Assembly (NCBI GenBank): GCA_947503435.1 | Contig: CANNDL010000003.1 | Span: 434,001-498,000, forward strand | DNA from: an uncultured Kangiella sp. | GTDB taxonomy: Bacteria > Pseudomonadota > Gammaproteobacteria > Enterobacterales > Kangiellaceae | DNA length: 64,000 nt | Direction: 5' to 3' | Shown: positions 10,579 through 18,632 of the stretch, one piece after another | Layout of the letters: the number at the start of each line of letters is the position of its first letter | Numbering within the stretch: the first letter of the stretch is position 1 | Notes under the pieces: generated by a model | What the model was told of the DNA's origin: nothing | The model's database searches: none | The model's input: the letters and a program-made list of their open reading frames with translations, nothing else | Program-made: the position numbers and the translations under genes

Positions 10579-10881
10579 ATGCGAAATTCTTTACTAATTA
10601 TTATTGCTTTATTACTCACAACTCCAATGGCAGTTTCTGCAAAAGACAAAGCAATTGCCAATGAATACCCCATCATTTTAATGGTTAATGATTCTGGTAA
10701 GGTTTCCGAAATTATCACAAAAGACGATATGCCAGCTAAAATTAAGCAAAAGACTTTAGAAGCCTTCATCGGTCGTAAAGTTGGTATTAAGCGAAAGTTT
10801 GGCCGCGCTATAGCCTATAAACAAAAAATCACAATCAGCACCAAACATTTGATTGATAACTCTCAAATCAGTCGACGATAA
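10579..10881 (+). CDS. small secreted protein with TonB-C-terminal-like fold pattern
   Basis: A 100-residue protein with a signal peptide (MRNSLLIIIALLLTTPMAVSA|K). The mature part reads YPIILMVNDSGKVSEIITKDDMP...ALI-type helix...KITIST. The pattern 'V..dGkV.e......p......a.eai....v..k...Gra....ki.i' resembles the C-terminal domain of TonB-like proteins, but without the transmembrane anchor and proline linker. I infer a stand-alone periplasmic domain; function unknown. Start codon context is poor (no clear Shine-Dalgarno), but a strong -10 lies 32 bp upstream. Confidence 0.7.
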   Translation: MRNSLLIIIALLLTTPMAVSAKDKAIANEYPIILMVNDSGKVSEIITKDDMPAKIKQKTLEAFIGRKVGIKRKFGRAIAYKQKITISTKHLIDNSQISRR

Positions 10882-10922
10882 AATTTTACTATTCCTCTAC
10901 TTCTTGAGCTGGCCTTAGATTC

Positions 10923-10943
10923 GGCTTAGCGCTATGCTAAGCC
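10923..10943 (+). other. hairpin upstream of the DUF4197 gene
   Basis: Perfect 8-bp stem GGCTTAGC / GCTAAGCC with a GCTAT loop, 23 bp before the next ATG and without a following T-run. It may terminate the upstream transcript weakly or form a 5' leader structure. Confidence 0.5.
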
Positions 10944-10966
10944 TATAGATCATTGCTGAGACCAAA

Positions 10967-11680
10967 ATGAAGATCATACTAAAACTATTAACTATAACCG
11001 CCTGTTTCTTCTTAACCAGCTGCAAAACTACAGACGTTGCACGAGTCCTAGACGCTTTAAATCAGCAACAAGGCTTGTCGCAACAAACCGTTGCAGCGGG
11101 CCTAAAAGAGGCCCTACAAGTTGGAACAGAGAAAACGGTTTTCAGCACCAACAGAAATGGTGGTTTTAGCAACAACCCTATAATTAAAATCTTAGTTCCG
11201 GAGAAGCTTAATAAAGTTGCTTCTGCGGTTAGAAAAATTGGGCTGGGCTCATACGTAGATAATTTTGAGATACAAATGAATCGTGCAGCAGAAAGCGCGG
11301 CAGGTGAAGCAAAAGTAGTATTCTTCGATGCGATCAGCCGAATGAGCTGGCAGGATGCCTGGGGCATATTACGTGGTGGCGACAATGCAGCTACCAATTA
11401 CTTCAAAAAACATACCACGGCAGCTTTAACGAGCCGTTTTCAGCCTATTATTCAAAGTAACATGCAAAAAGTGGGTTTCTACAAGGATTATAATAAGCTG
11501 ATTGATACTTATAACGCTATTCCGTTTACTAAAAAGCAAGATTTGTCTATCGAAACCTACGTCACTGATCAGGCATTGGCAGGTTTGTTCACATTAGTTG
11601 CTGAGCAAGAAGCCAAGATCCGCAAAGACCCCCTAGCCAGAACCAGTGAATTACTGCAGAAAGTGTTTGCAGCACAATGA
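10967..11680 (+). CDS. DUF4197 lipoprotein
   Basis: A 237-residue lipoprotein: MKIILKLLTITACFFLTSC with the lipobox at C19. The mature part matches the DUF4197 pattern: QGLSQQTVAAGLKEALQVGTEKTV, NNPIIKILVPEKLNKV, EIQMNRAAESAAGEAKVVFFDAI, GDNAATNYFKKHT and FTKKQDLSIETYVTDQALAGLF. (Segments are quoted in parts of the protein from about 35 to 225.) Function of the family is unknown. It is probably inner-leaflet outer-membrane lipoprotein since residue +2 is Lys rather than Asp. Confidence 0.9.
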   Translation: MKIILKLLTITACFFLTSCKTTDVARVLDALNQQQGLSQQTVAAGLKEALQVGTEKTVFSTNRNGGFSNNPIIKILVPEKLNKVASAVRKIGLGSYVDNFEIQMNRAAESAAGEAKVVFFDAISRMSWQDAWGILRGGDNAATNYFKKHTTAALTSRFQPIIQSNMQKVGFYKDYNKLIDTYNAIPFTKKQDLSIETYVTDQALAGLFTLVAEQEAKIRKDPLARTSELLQKVFAAQ

Positions 11681-11769
11681 AATCACCCCGCCACTGGACA
11701 GACCACTAGTAATTTCTTTTAAAATCCGGTAATAATAGCTTATTAATCATCAGCCATTGGTAAGCTCAA

Positions 11770-12642
11770 TTGCCTCCTTATCCGTTTGAAGCAATATCCT
11801 TCAGGGCTAAAGATAATTATCCCTTACAAGGAGCATTATATTTAGCTCAAAATTCTAAGCGCTTTTTAATTATCGGTTCTGCTTTTGGTGTTCCATATCA
11901 ATACTATAAGCACATAGCACATTACTTTCGTGAAAATGGTATCAGCGTTTTAGCATTCGACTATAGAGGGATTAGTCATTCAAAAGACGGCAACATGCCC
12001 GCAAAAGATATTTTAATGCAACACTGGGGCGAATTGGATGCCGATGCCGCAATAAATTGGATTATCGAACAATATCAGCCTGAGGAACTTTATTATATGG
12101 GTCACAGTGCTGGCGGCCAAATTTTAGGATTAGCTTCTTCTAGCACTCAAATTACTAAAATTATTATTGCAGCAAGTGGTGTAGGTTCCTGGCGATTATG
12201 GCCAGGTATTCAAAAATATTTCTTAGCCGCTATTTGGTATTTAGCCTTCCCATTGGTTAAATTATTTCAAAAGGGTGAGTACTTTCATTCCAAAATGCTT
12301 GGTCCAATTCCGGTTCCTAAACACGCAGTTGAGCAATGGCTAAGTTGGGCGCGCTCAAGAGATTACTTATTTACCCCAAGCCACGGTTTGGATATTTCGA
12401 ATTATCAAACTATCCACGCTGACATTTTGGGCATAACCATTTCTGATGATTGGTATGCACCAGAACCTGCAAGGGATGCACTGATAGCGCATTATTCAAA
12501 CTGCAACAAAAATAACTTTTTAATAACTCCTGAATCGCTAAAGTTAAAGTCCATAGGTCACTTTGGTCTATTCAAGAAAAAACAAGAAATTGAGCAAGGA
12601 ATATGGCAACCTATGCTTAACTTTTTAAATGGAAAAATCTAA
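11770..12642 (+). CDS. alpha/beta-fold hydrolase
   Basis: A 290-residue alpha/beta hydrolase. It has the oxyanion region near IIGSAFGVPYQYY (~34-46), FDYRGISHSKDG (~63-74), the nucleophile elbow MGHSAGGQILG with Ser113, and a C-terminal histidine in KSIGHFGLF (~H264). Asp in ISDDWYAP (~225) can be the acid. The substrate is unknown; homologues are often called YheT-like or lysophospholipase-like esterases. The start is TTG at 11770 with GGTAAG upstream. Its stop overlaps the thioesterase ATG (TAATG), so the two are co-translated and may act on related acyl substrates. Confidence 0.88.
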   Translation: MPPYPFEAISFRAKDNYPLQGALYLAQNSKRFLIIGSAFGVPYQYYKHIAHYFRENGISVLAFDYRGISHSKDGNMPAKDILMQHWGELDADAAINWIIEQYQPEELYYMGHSAGGQILGLASSSTQITKIIIAASGVGSWRLWPGIQKYFLAAIWYLAFPLVKLFQKGEYFHSKMLGPIPVPKHAVEQWLSWARSRDYLFTPSHGLDISNYQTIHADILGITISDDWYAPEPARDALIAHYSNCNKNNFLITPESLKLKSIGHFGLFKKKQEIEQGIWQPMLNFLNGKI

Positions 12643-13151
12643 TGAGCGAAAGACGTCAGAAAAAAGCTGAAGCTATCGAAACTTGGAATTTTGTATTTCC
12701 AAACCAAAGCAACCCTTATGGCAATATGTTTGGTGGTGAACTTTTAGCAATTATGGATTCTACCGCAGCTATGGCGGCCATTCGATTTTCAGGTAAAACG
12801 GTTTCAACCGCTTCGTCTGAACGAGTTATATTTAAGCACCCTATTTTTGTTGGCGATCGCATCAAGACAGTGGCAAAAGTTGTCTTAGTGGGGAGAACCT
12901 CAATGATGGTCAGAACCGATGTATTTGTTGATAAGGGTGAATCGGGAGATGATGGTACTAAGGATATTCTAAGCACCACTGCTCACTTTACTTTAGTAGC
13001 TTTTGACGATAACAGAGCACCCTGTGAAGTCCCAGAGCTGATTGTAGAAACCGAAACTGAACACAAGCATCACGAGCTAGCGCAGCAAATTAAAAACCAC
13101 GTGAAAAGACGCGAAGAGCGAATTAAGCACGTGGTTGAAAAGTGGAGCTGA
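12642..13151 (+). CDS. acyl-CoA thioesterase, hotdog fold (YciA/BACH type)
   Basis: Hydrolyses acyl-CoA to free acid and CoA. The 169-residue protein has the single hotdog domain of the YciA/cytosolic thioesterase group: NPYGNMFGGELLAIMDSTAA (helix with catalytic Asp, ~25-44), ASSERVIFKHPIFVGDRI and a C-terminal tail rich in charged residues. It overlaps the preceding hydrolase by 1 nt (TAATG). Exact chain-length preference cannot be read from the sequence. It converges with the lipoprotein gene at 13159 with only 7 bp between stop codons and no terminator visible. Confidence 0.92.
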   Translation: MSERRQKKAEAIETWNFVFPNQSNPYGNMFGGELLAIMDSTAAMAAIRFSGKTVSTASSERVIFKHPIFVGDRIKTVAKVVLVGRTSMMVRTDVFVDKGESGDDGTKDILSTTAHFTLVAFDDNRAPCEVPELIVETETEHKHHELAQQIKNHVKRREERIKHVVEKWS

Positions 13152-13158
13152 ACTACAA

Positions 13159-13428
13159 TTAATTTACAGGTGGTCTAGTACCGCCTTGATCAATTGCTCT
13201 TCTTAATGTTTCTCTACTTTCTTCCTGCATTTGCTCATATTCTTTTTTATCCCAGCAACGTTTTTTCTTCATTTGGCTGCCAGTAGCTCTCGAAGTAGAA
13301 CACTTAACTTTTTTGTTAACCTTTTGCTCTTTTACTTCAACATCTGCCTTAGCAACTGAAATATTCTCAGGTGTAGAGGCACAACCCAAAATGATAAATG
13401 GAAGAGATAGAACTAATAATTTTTTCAT
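13159..13428 (-). CDS. micro-lipoprotein with C...TGS...C motif
   Basis: An 89-residue lipoprotein: MKKLLVLSLPFIILGC, lipobox at C16. After a Val/Lys-rich linker comes C-S-T-S-R-A-T-G-S-Q-M-K-K-K-R-C (C-x6-G-x7-C, with TGS) followed by W and a helical tail (KKEYEQMQEESRETLRRAI). This matches a pattern I have seen in many small uncharacterised proteobacterial secreted proteins (C...TGS+....C.t..ew). The next gene (13555) encodes a shorter relative. Two cysteines suggest a disulphide loop. Function unknown. Confidence 0.8.
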   Translation of the reverse strand: MKKLLVLSLPFIILGCASTPENISVAKADVEVKEQKVNKKVKCSTSRATGSQMKKKRCWDKKEYEQMQEESRETLRRAIDQGGTRPPVN

Positions 13429-13554
13429 CGTTATTGTTTCCTTGAAAGTAAAGAACGTTATATTAATAATTTATTGTACGGACGTCCAAATAAAGTTGCA
13501 CTCTTTTCAAAATTTAATAAAAAGTTCACACTTTTATTAAAAACGCCGAATCAA

Positions 13555-13755
13555 CTACTGCTGAGAACTTGGCTCAATATGGCAATTTGTTCGAGTTGTG
13601 CGCACCCCAGTTGTCTTTTTAGAACGCTTACACTTCTTCTTTACCACTTCCTTAGTTTCACTTACAGCCGTCTTAGCAACAGACATATTTTGACTCTCAG
13701 TAGTTGCGCAAGAAGTAATAAATAATATGCTTATAACTAATAAAAAATATTTCAT
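13555..13755 (-). CDS. micro-lipoprotein, paralogue of the gene at 13159
   Basis: A 66-residue lipoprotein: MKYFLLVISILFITSC, lipobox at C16. It shares with its neighbour the order SVAKxxV...E.K, a basic stretch, and a two-cysteine loop (C-x7-G-x7-C; here TTG instead of TGS). It ends soon after the second cysteine, lacking the neighbour's helical tail. It lies 126 bp upstream in the same direction, so a tandem duplication followed by divergence or truncation is likely. Function unknown. Confidence 0.72.
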   Translation of the reverse strand: MKYFLLVISILFITSCATTESQNMSVAKTAVSETKEVVKKKCKRSKKTTGVRTTRTNCHIEPSSQQ

Positions 13756-13849
13756 TTGAATGGGTATTTTCGATAAATGGCCAGCAATAATAGCGATAGT
13801 TCCCCTACAATGCTATTTCAATTTGTAACAAAGTAGAGGATTTCACACT

Positions 13850-15106
13850 TTATCCTTTATTATTCGGTCTGGGCTTGCCACCACGTCGTTGACTTGGATG
13901 TCTTCTTTTTTGTTGTAGGGCCACGGAGGGTTTTAATTCAGCCATGTACTCAGGTTTAATATCAAGCTTAGGCAACTCATGCCCAATATACTTCTCAATG
14001 GCCGTTAAGTTCATAGCGAAGTCTTCTCCAGCAAAACTTACCGCATCACCTTCAGCTCCAGCGCGAGCAGTTCGACCAATGCGGTGAACGTAATCTTCTG
14101 GATCATCAGGCAAGTGGAAATTAAAGACATGGGAAACCCCGTCAATATGCAAACCACGCGCCGCTACGTCCGTACAAACCAGCACGTTTACTTTGTTATT
14201 CTCTAGCTCACCCAATAAACGTAAACGTTTTTTCTGATGTACATCACCCGTTAACATTTCTACTGGAATATCATTACCTTTTAGACAAGCCCAAACGTGT
14301 TCCGCTGCTCTTTTAGTATTGGTAAACACAATCGAGCGCTCAGGATTTAAGCGCTGCATTAAGCCAACTAATAGTGGTAAGGCTTCTTCACGGCCTGGGT
14401 AAAATAAGGCTTCGCGAATTTTCTTTGCGGTAACTTGAGTCGCTTGTACCTGTATATGCTGCGGGTTGTGCATATGCTCATACGCCAGCTCTTGTACACG
14501 GTGAGAAAGCGTCGCCGAAAATAATAGATTCAAACGATCATTGGCGGGTGGCATACGACGGAACAAATAACGAATGTCCTTAATAAAGCCTAAGTCAAAC
14601 ATTCGATCCGCTTCATCCAGTACCACTGAGTCTATCGCTTCCAAGCCAAATGCATGCTGCTTGTAGTAATCGATCATGCGACCAGTGGTACCAATTAAGA
14701 TATCAACGTTTTCCAAGGAAAGGCGTTGTTTTTCATAATCTTCGCCCCCATATACTACCCGAATCTTGAGATCAGTATGCTTTGCTAGTTGTTTAGCGTC
14801 ATTGGCAATCTGAACCGCTAATTCACGAGTCGGCGCCATAATTAATGAACGCGGCTCATTCGGACGACGGCCTTCGATTTCTGGCAAAGTGAGCATATCG
14901 TTCATAATGCCCAACAAGAAAGCGATAGTTTTACCGGTACCAGTTTGTCCTTGGCCCGCCACATTTTGGCCTTTTAATAACAGTGGTATAGTTTTCGCCT
15001 GAATCGGCGTACAGCGTTCAAAGCCTAAGTCTTGAACCGCTTTTAATAGTTTCGGATGCAGTCCTAGCTCAGCGAATGTAACATTTGATAGATGGGAAGT
15101 GTCCAT
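13850..15106 (-). CDS. rhlB: ATP-dependent RNA helicase RhlB (DEAD box)
   Basis: DEAD-box helicase that unwinds structured RNA, in E. coli as part of the RNA degradosome. The 418-residue protein from ATG 15106 ([16 protein letters not shown]) has the Q motif (GFERCTPIQ), motif [28 protein letters not shown] (DEAD), SAT, and the motif [16 protein letters not shown] longer in-frame extension to 15340 runs through the trxA promoter and gene start and lacks family similarity, so it was not used. The basic C-terminal tail ([16 protein letters not shown]) is short. Divergent from trxA-rho, the standard layout. Confidence 0.96.
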   Translation of the reverse strand: MDTSHLSNVTFAELGLHPKLLKAVQDLGFERCTPIQAKTIPLLLKGQNVAGQGQTGTGKTIAFLLGIMNDMLTLPEIEGRRPNEPRSLIMAPTRELAVQIANDAKQLAKHTDLKIRVVYGGEDYEKQRLSLENVDILIGTTGRMIDYYKQHAFGLEAIDSVVLDEADRMFDLGFIKDIRYLFRRMPPANDRLNLLFSATLSHRVQELAYEHMHNPQHIQVQATQVTAKKIREALFYPGREEALPLLVGLMQRLNPERSIVFTNTKRAAEHVWACLKGNDIPVEMLTGDVHQKKRLRLLGELENNKVNVLVCTDVAARGLHIDGVSHVFNFHLPDDPEDYVHRIGRTARAGAEGDAVSFAGEDFAMNLTAIEKYIGHELPKLDIKPEYMAELKPSVALQQKRRHPSQRRGGKPRPNNKG

Positions 15107-15125
15107 ATAGTAAATTTTTACCGTG

Positions 15126-15197
15126 AGCGCTTGCAAAATAGCGCTTGTTTGTTTCAAATAGTGCCATTGTGAGCATCTAATGGCTTGAGCGCAAGCG
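15126..15197. promoter_or_regulatory. repeated AGCGCTTG motif in the rhlB-trxA intergenic region
   Basis: AGCGCTTG occurs at 15126-15133 and 15140-15147 (14 bp apart). A hairpin GCTTG-AGCG-CAAGC lies at 15183-15196, with an inverted CAAGCG at 15192. The region holds the promoters of both divergent genes. Binding by a regulator is possible but unproven. Confidence 0.3.
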
Positions 15198-15216
15198 ATA
15201 GCAGGAGAATATTTTA

Positions 15217-15543
15217 ATGAGTGACAAGATTGTATATTTAAGCGACGCGACTTTTGACGCGGAAGTTCTAAACGCTGAAGGCCCAGTATTGGTAGATTAT
15301 TGGGCGGAATGGTGTGGCCCTTGTAAAATGATTGGCCCAATCCTTGACGAATTAGCCGAAGAATACGAAGGCAAAGTTAAGATCGCTAAGCTTAATATCG
15401 ACGAAAACAACGAAACACCACCTAAGTTTGGTATCCGTGGCATTCCTACTTTGATGTTATTCAAAGGCGGCCAAGTAGAAGCAACTAAAGTTGGTGCTTT
15501 ATCAAAGTCTCAATTAATGGCGTTTATTGATTCTAATCTTTAA
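15217..15543 (+). CDS. trxA: thioredoxin 1
   Basis: Small cytoplasmic dithiol-disulphide oxidoreductase. The 108-residue protein has the active site WCGPC at 32-36, the cis-proline loop [14 protein letters not shown] (~72-85) and the usual length. RBS AGGAGA lies about 8 nt before the ATG. It sits between rhlB (divergent) and, further on, rho; in many relatives trxA is directly next to rho, whereas here two genes intervene. Confidence 0.98.
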   Translation: MSDKIVYLSDATFDAEVLNAEGPVLVDYWAEWCGPCKMIGPILDELAEEYEGKVKIAKLNIDENNETPPKFGIRGIPTLMLFKGGQVEATKVGALSKSQLMAFIDSNL

Positions 15544-15569
15544 TCCAACCATTAATATATGATTTATAA

Positions 15570-15593
15570 AAAGGGGCTTTAAGCCTCTTTTTT
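15570..15593 (+). terminator. intrinsic terminator after trxA
   Basis: Stem AAAGGGGC / GCCTCTTT (one G-U pair) with a small TTTAA loop followed by T residues, 27 bp after the trxA stop. Confidence 0.85.
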
Positions 15594-15791
15594 ATTGCTT
15601 AATATTTGCACCAAATCCCGAATGATAAAAAAATGATAAACCTTTTTTAAAACGATGGTGCATACTCTAAGCTAGTCGTAACGCAATCTTCATCACCCAA
15701 AGCAATAGAGGCTCTAATCATTAAGGGATTTATAAACAAGCACCCTACAATTACAAGGTATCTACTAGCAATAGCATTATTTGCCGCTGCG

Positions 15792-16535
15792 ATGTTCCTA
15801 ACGGGTGTGGTTGAAAAATTCTTACCTAAAACCACATTCCCATTTTCTAGCATTATTTTAATCATCATTGCTACTTGGATTTTATTTAAAACCGATAATA
15901 AAAACTTATCCGAGCTCGGTTTTAACATTAAGCTTAGAAACATCTCCTTCCTATTTATAGGGCTTTTAATTGGGCTATTTGCGTTTACTTTTGCATCCTA
16001 TCTTCGCTCGCTACAGTCAGGGGCAGAGTTCCATATAAACTGGGATGCTAGCTGGCAATTAATGTTGCTTGGCTTCTATTACATTTTGCCTATGGTAGCC
16101 GTAGAAGAGTTTTTATTTAGAGGTTATCTATTTAAGAAAACCATTAGCATTTCAAGCGTACTGGTTGCCAATACCGTTTTTGCTATTATTTTTATGTTAA
16201 TACATGTGGTTGATGAATCTGTTCTGCAAAGCCCCGGTAGAATTGTCATGCTAGTTATCGCTATTCCTGTGGGTCATCTATTATTCGCAACTGCTCTTCT
16301 TAAAAGCAAAACTATATTTTTTCCGATTGGGATCCATTTAGGGAACAACTGGGCAACTCAGCATTTCCTAGCCGGCGATAAAACTGAAGCGGCTCTTTTT
16401 TATACGACAAATAGCCCAACCTACGAAACTTGGACGCCGTTTTTGATTTCCTTAGCGATATTTAATGGATTTATCTTATTTTTAACTTATCTAATTTGGA
16501 AATACCCAGTGAAGTCTAAAGATACCGACTTATAA
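15792..16535 (+). CDS. CPBP family intramembrane metalloprotease
   Basis: Polytopic membrane protein with the three CPBP (Abi/CAAX protease) motifs: EEFLFRG (EExxxR), IFMLIH (FxxxH) and GIHLGNN (HxxxN). Family members cleave within membranes (Rce1-like), and several bacterial ones are self-immunity proteins. 247 residues if ATG 15792 is used. That start truncates the first membrane helix. The frame stays open to 15651 with no ATG, GTG or TTG, but an ATT at 15720 has AGAGG 8 nt upstream and would give a complete helix (271 residues). Nearby genes do not indicate a substrate. Confidence 0.85.
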   Translation: MFLTGVVEKFLPKTTFPFSSIILIIIATWILFKTDNKNLSELGFNIKLRNISFLFIGLLIGLFAFTFASYLRSLQSGAEFHINWDASWQLMLLGFYYILPMVAVEEFLFRGYLFKKTISISSVLVANTVFAIIFMLIHVVDESVLQSPGRIVMLVIAIPVGHLLFATALLKSKTIFFPIGIHLGNNWATQHFLAGDKTEAALFYTTNSPTYETWTPFLISLAIFNGFILFLTYLIWKYPVKSKDTDL

Positions 16536-16537
16536 TT

Positions 16538-18397
16538 TTACTGACACTCAAAATCTTCTTGTCCAACAGGGCGGCATTGCGGCGGAAAGCCTTTATTTTG
16601 CCAATGGGCCAATATTCCTGATTGTTTGATATAATTTTTAAAGTGTTCTGTTTGGCGGTATTTCTGGGCACCCTCTCCCCAATAGAAAAAAGGAGTTTTT
16701 AGTAAGTCGCTTCTACCTAACGTCATTAAAATTGAATCAATCATATAAGCATCTATACCGGTATGATCTTTGGCAAATCGCTTTATATCTTTGGCCAATT
16801 CAGAGTGGTCTTGATCTAGATTTAGATAAGCCTGATACAACTCATCATGGCGATGCCAGCCATAGAGCAGGTTAAAACTATTAGTTGCCGTTTTAAAAGT
16901 AAGCTCTTCCTGTAGTTTTGCCATTGTATAAAGCGGTAATAAATGAGGTTTTTGCGAGCTGTTATTTAAACCCGTTAGAAACGAGTCCAAGCTTTCTTGA
17001 TAGCGACCTAATTCCGATAAGGTATCCGTTACATTTTCTCTACAGGGTGTATAAAGCGGCTCATATTTAACGCATGTCTGAAAATCTTGTAAGGCCTTAT
17101 CTAAAAACCCTAAATAGTTATAGTGCAAGCCTCTCCAATTCAACGCTGAAGCATTTCTAGGATCAATTTCTAATGCAAAATCAAAGTCTTTCTCTAACCT
17201 TTCCATATCCACTTGAATCATTTGATCTTGATAAGTATTCATTAACAACTTGGCACTAACCGCAATCGCTAAAGCGCTATTAGGCTCAATACTAAGCGCT
17301 TGTTCTACTAATCTTTTTGTGGCCATGCTTACATCGCCCTTCTCAGCCTGACTATAGCCATACTCGACCATTAAAGACTGCAAAGCGGCTTTAATTTCCA
17401 GTGCTTGTACAAAGTTAGGATCTTGCTCTAATGCTTGAGATAATAGTTCGTCTGCTTGATCCAGTCTAAATCGACCCTGAAATAAAGGTCTAGCTTTTAA
17501 GAATAACTCATAAGCCGTTAAGTTATCCGTGCTGGCTTTTACGGCGACTTTTTCAGTTATGGCAATGCCTAAATGATTTTTAAGAGCAGCAACTATTGAT
17601 TTAGAGATTTCATCTTGAATATCAAAGATATTTTCCGCGGTGAGCGGCCTATCATAGGTTTCTGACCATAGATGTTTATCAGTTTCAGCTTCAATTAACT
17701 GGGCGGTCACCCGAATGGTGTCGCCCGCTTTCCTTACTGATCCTTCTAATACATGCCGTACTTTTAATTTCTTGGCGATTTCAGGGATCCCAAGATCTTC
17801 ACGTCCTTTAAACTGAAACGAAGAGGTGCGTGAAGAAACATTCAATTCTTTTATCTTCACTAAAACATTCAGTATTTCTTCGGCAATTCCGTCTGAGAAA
17901 TACTCTTGATCACCCGCGGCGGATAAATCGGCAAAAGGTAATACCGCAATGGAAGCATCCGCTAGTCGGTTTTCCTTTTGAGTGGGAGCATCTGTTGGCG
18001 TGTTATCAACTTGCTCAATTAGTTTAGCTGGGGCAGAGGTTTCTATTACAGTTGGGTTCATTTGTTGCCAAACAATCATTATTAACAGCAAGAAAACCGC
18101 TAATAGAGTAATAATGTCTAACTTTTTAGCCGTATGGTGAGTTATAGACTTATCGCGCTCAACATCTTTTTCGCGTTTCAAGCCCTCAGGCGTAAGCTCA
18201 TAAGCCCAAGAAAATAATAAGGTTGGAATAAAGCCTATTAACAGGCCCAAAAAGATATAACGACTGGTTTCTTCTGACAATTGTAATACCGGCACTAAGG
18301 TATCGGCCACTTGCATTAACAGCCAGCCAATGACTACATAAGCCACCGCCACCCGGAAAACATTTCGTTTTTTTAGCTCATTAAGTAATTTACTCAA
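16538..18397 (-). CDS. inner-membrane TolB-like domain / TPR protein
   Basis: A 619-residue protein from TTG 18397, chosen because GAGGG lies 7 nt upstream and the N-terminus then reads MSKLLNELKKRNVFRVAVAY, as in homologues. Order: two helices (~15-60: GWLLMQV, LGLLIGFIPTLLFSWAYE), a basic linker, a third helix (~93-110), a FlgO/TolB-like region (~150-280: SIAVLPFADLS, EYFSDGIAEEILN, RHVLEGSVRKAG, LWSETYDR) and TPR-like helices to the end. Such architectures often accompany adenylate cyclase or CadC-type DNA-binding domains; neither is present. Function unknown, presumably a periplasmic scaffold or sensor. Confidence 0.88.
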   Translation of the reverse strand: MSKLLNELKKRNVFRVAVAYVVIGWLLMQVADTLVPVLQLSEETSRYIFLGLLIGFIPTLLFSWAYELTPEGLKREKDVERDKSITHHTAKKLDIITLLAVFLLLIMIVWQQMNPTVIETSAPAKLIEQVDNTPTDAPTQKENRLADASIAVLPFADLSAAGDQEYFSDGIAEEILNVLVKIKELNVSSRTSSFQFKGREDLGIPEIAKKLKVRHVLEGSVRKAGDTIRVTAQLIEAETDKHLWSETYDRPLTAENIFDIQDEISKSIVAALKNHLGIAITEKVAVKASTDNLTAYELFLKARPLFQGRFRLDQADELLSQALEQDPNFVQALEIKAALQSLMVEYGYSQAEKGDVSMATKRLVEQALSIEPNSALAIAVSAKLLMNTYQDQMIQVDMERLEKDFDFALEIDPRNASALNWRGLHYNYLGFLDKALQDFQTCVKYEPLYTPCRENVTDTLSELGRYQESLDSFLTGLNNSSQKPHLLPLYTMAKLQEELTFKTATNSFNLLYGWHRHDELYQAYLNLDQDHSELAKDIKRFAKDHTGIDAYMIDSILMTLGRSDLLKTPFFYWGEGAQKYRQTEHFKNYIKQSGILAHWQNKGFPPQCRPVGQEDFECQ

Positions 18398-18519
18398 TGC
18401 CACTCCCTCGCTACATCCCAGTACCAAGACATACTAGCATAGATCAAAGCCTTGAAAACACTAGACAAATCCTAGTCTCAGTGCTAAATTTACCCTTGCT
18501 GAAATAAGCAATACCTAAA

Positions 18520-18554
18520 GCCGTTGGAACCCTATGGAATAATATGGAAACGGC
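18520..18554 (+). other. hairpin in the rho leader
   Basis: GCCGTT (18520-18525) pairs with AACGGC (18549-18554) around an A+T-rich loop, about 80 bp before the rho ATG. rho mRNA leaders are sites of autoregulation in E. coli. Whether this structure contributes is inference. Confidence 0.35.
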
Positions 18555-18632
18555 AACTCCAAATTTCAAAATTTAAACGCACAGGACAGATCTTTCGATC
18601 TAATCATTTCACAACTTTTCTAAAACACCTCT

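Noticed and set aside
15107-15340. Extended N-terminus for RhlB
   Set aside because: It runs across the trxA start and promoter and has no helicase similarity.
15647-15943. A 98-residue minus-strand frame overlapping the CPBP gene
   Set aside because: Antisense to the protease reading frame, with no RBS and no family features.
15792-16535. CPBP gene as phage-abortive infection
   Set aside because: The old Abi name reflects homology only; no defence genes are nearby.
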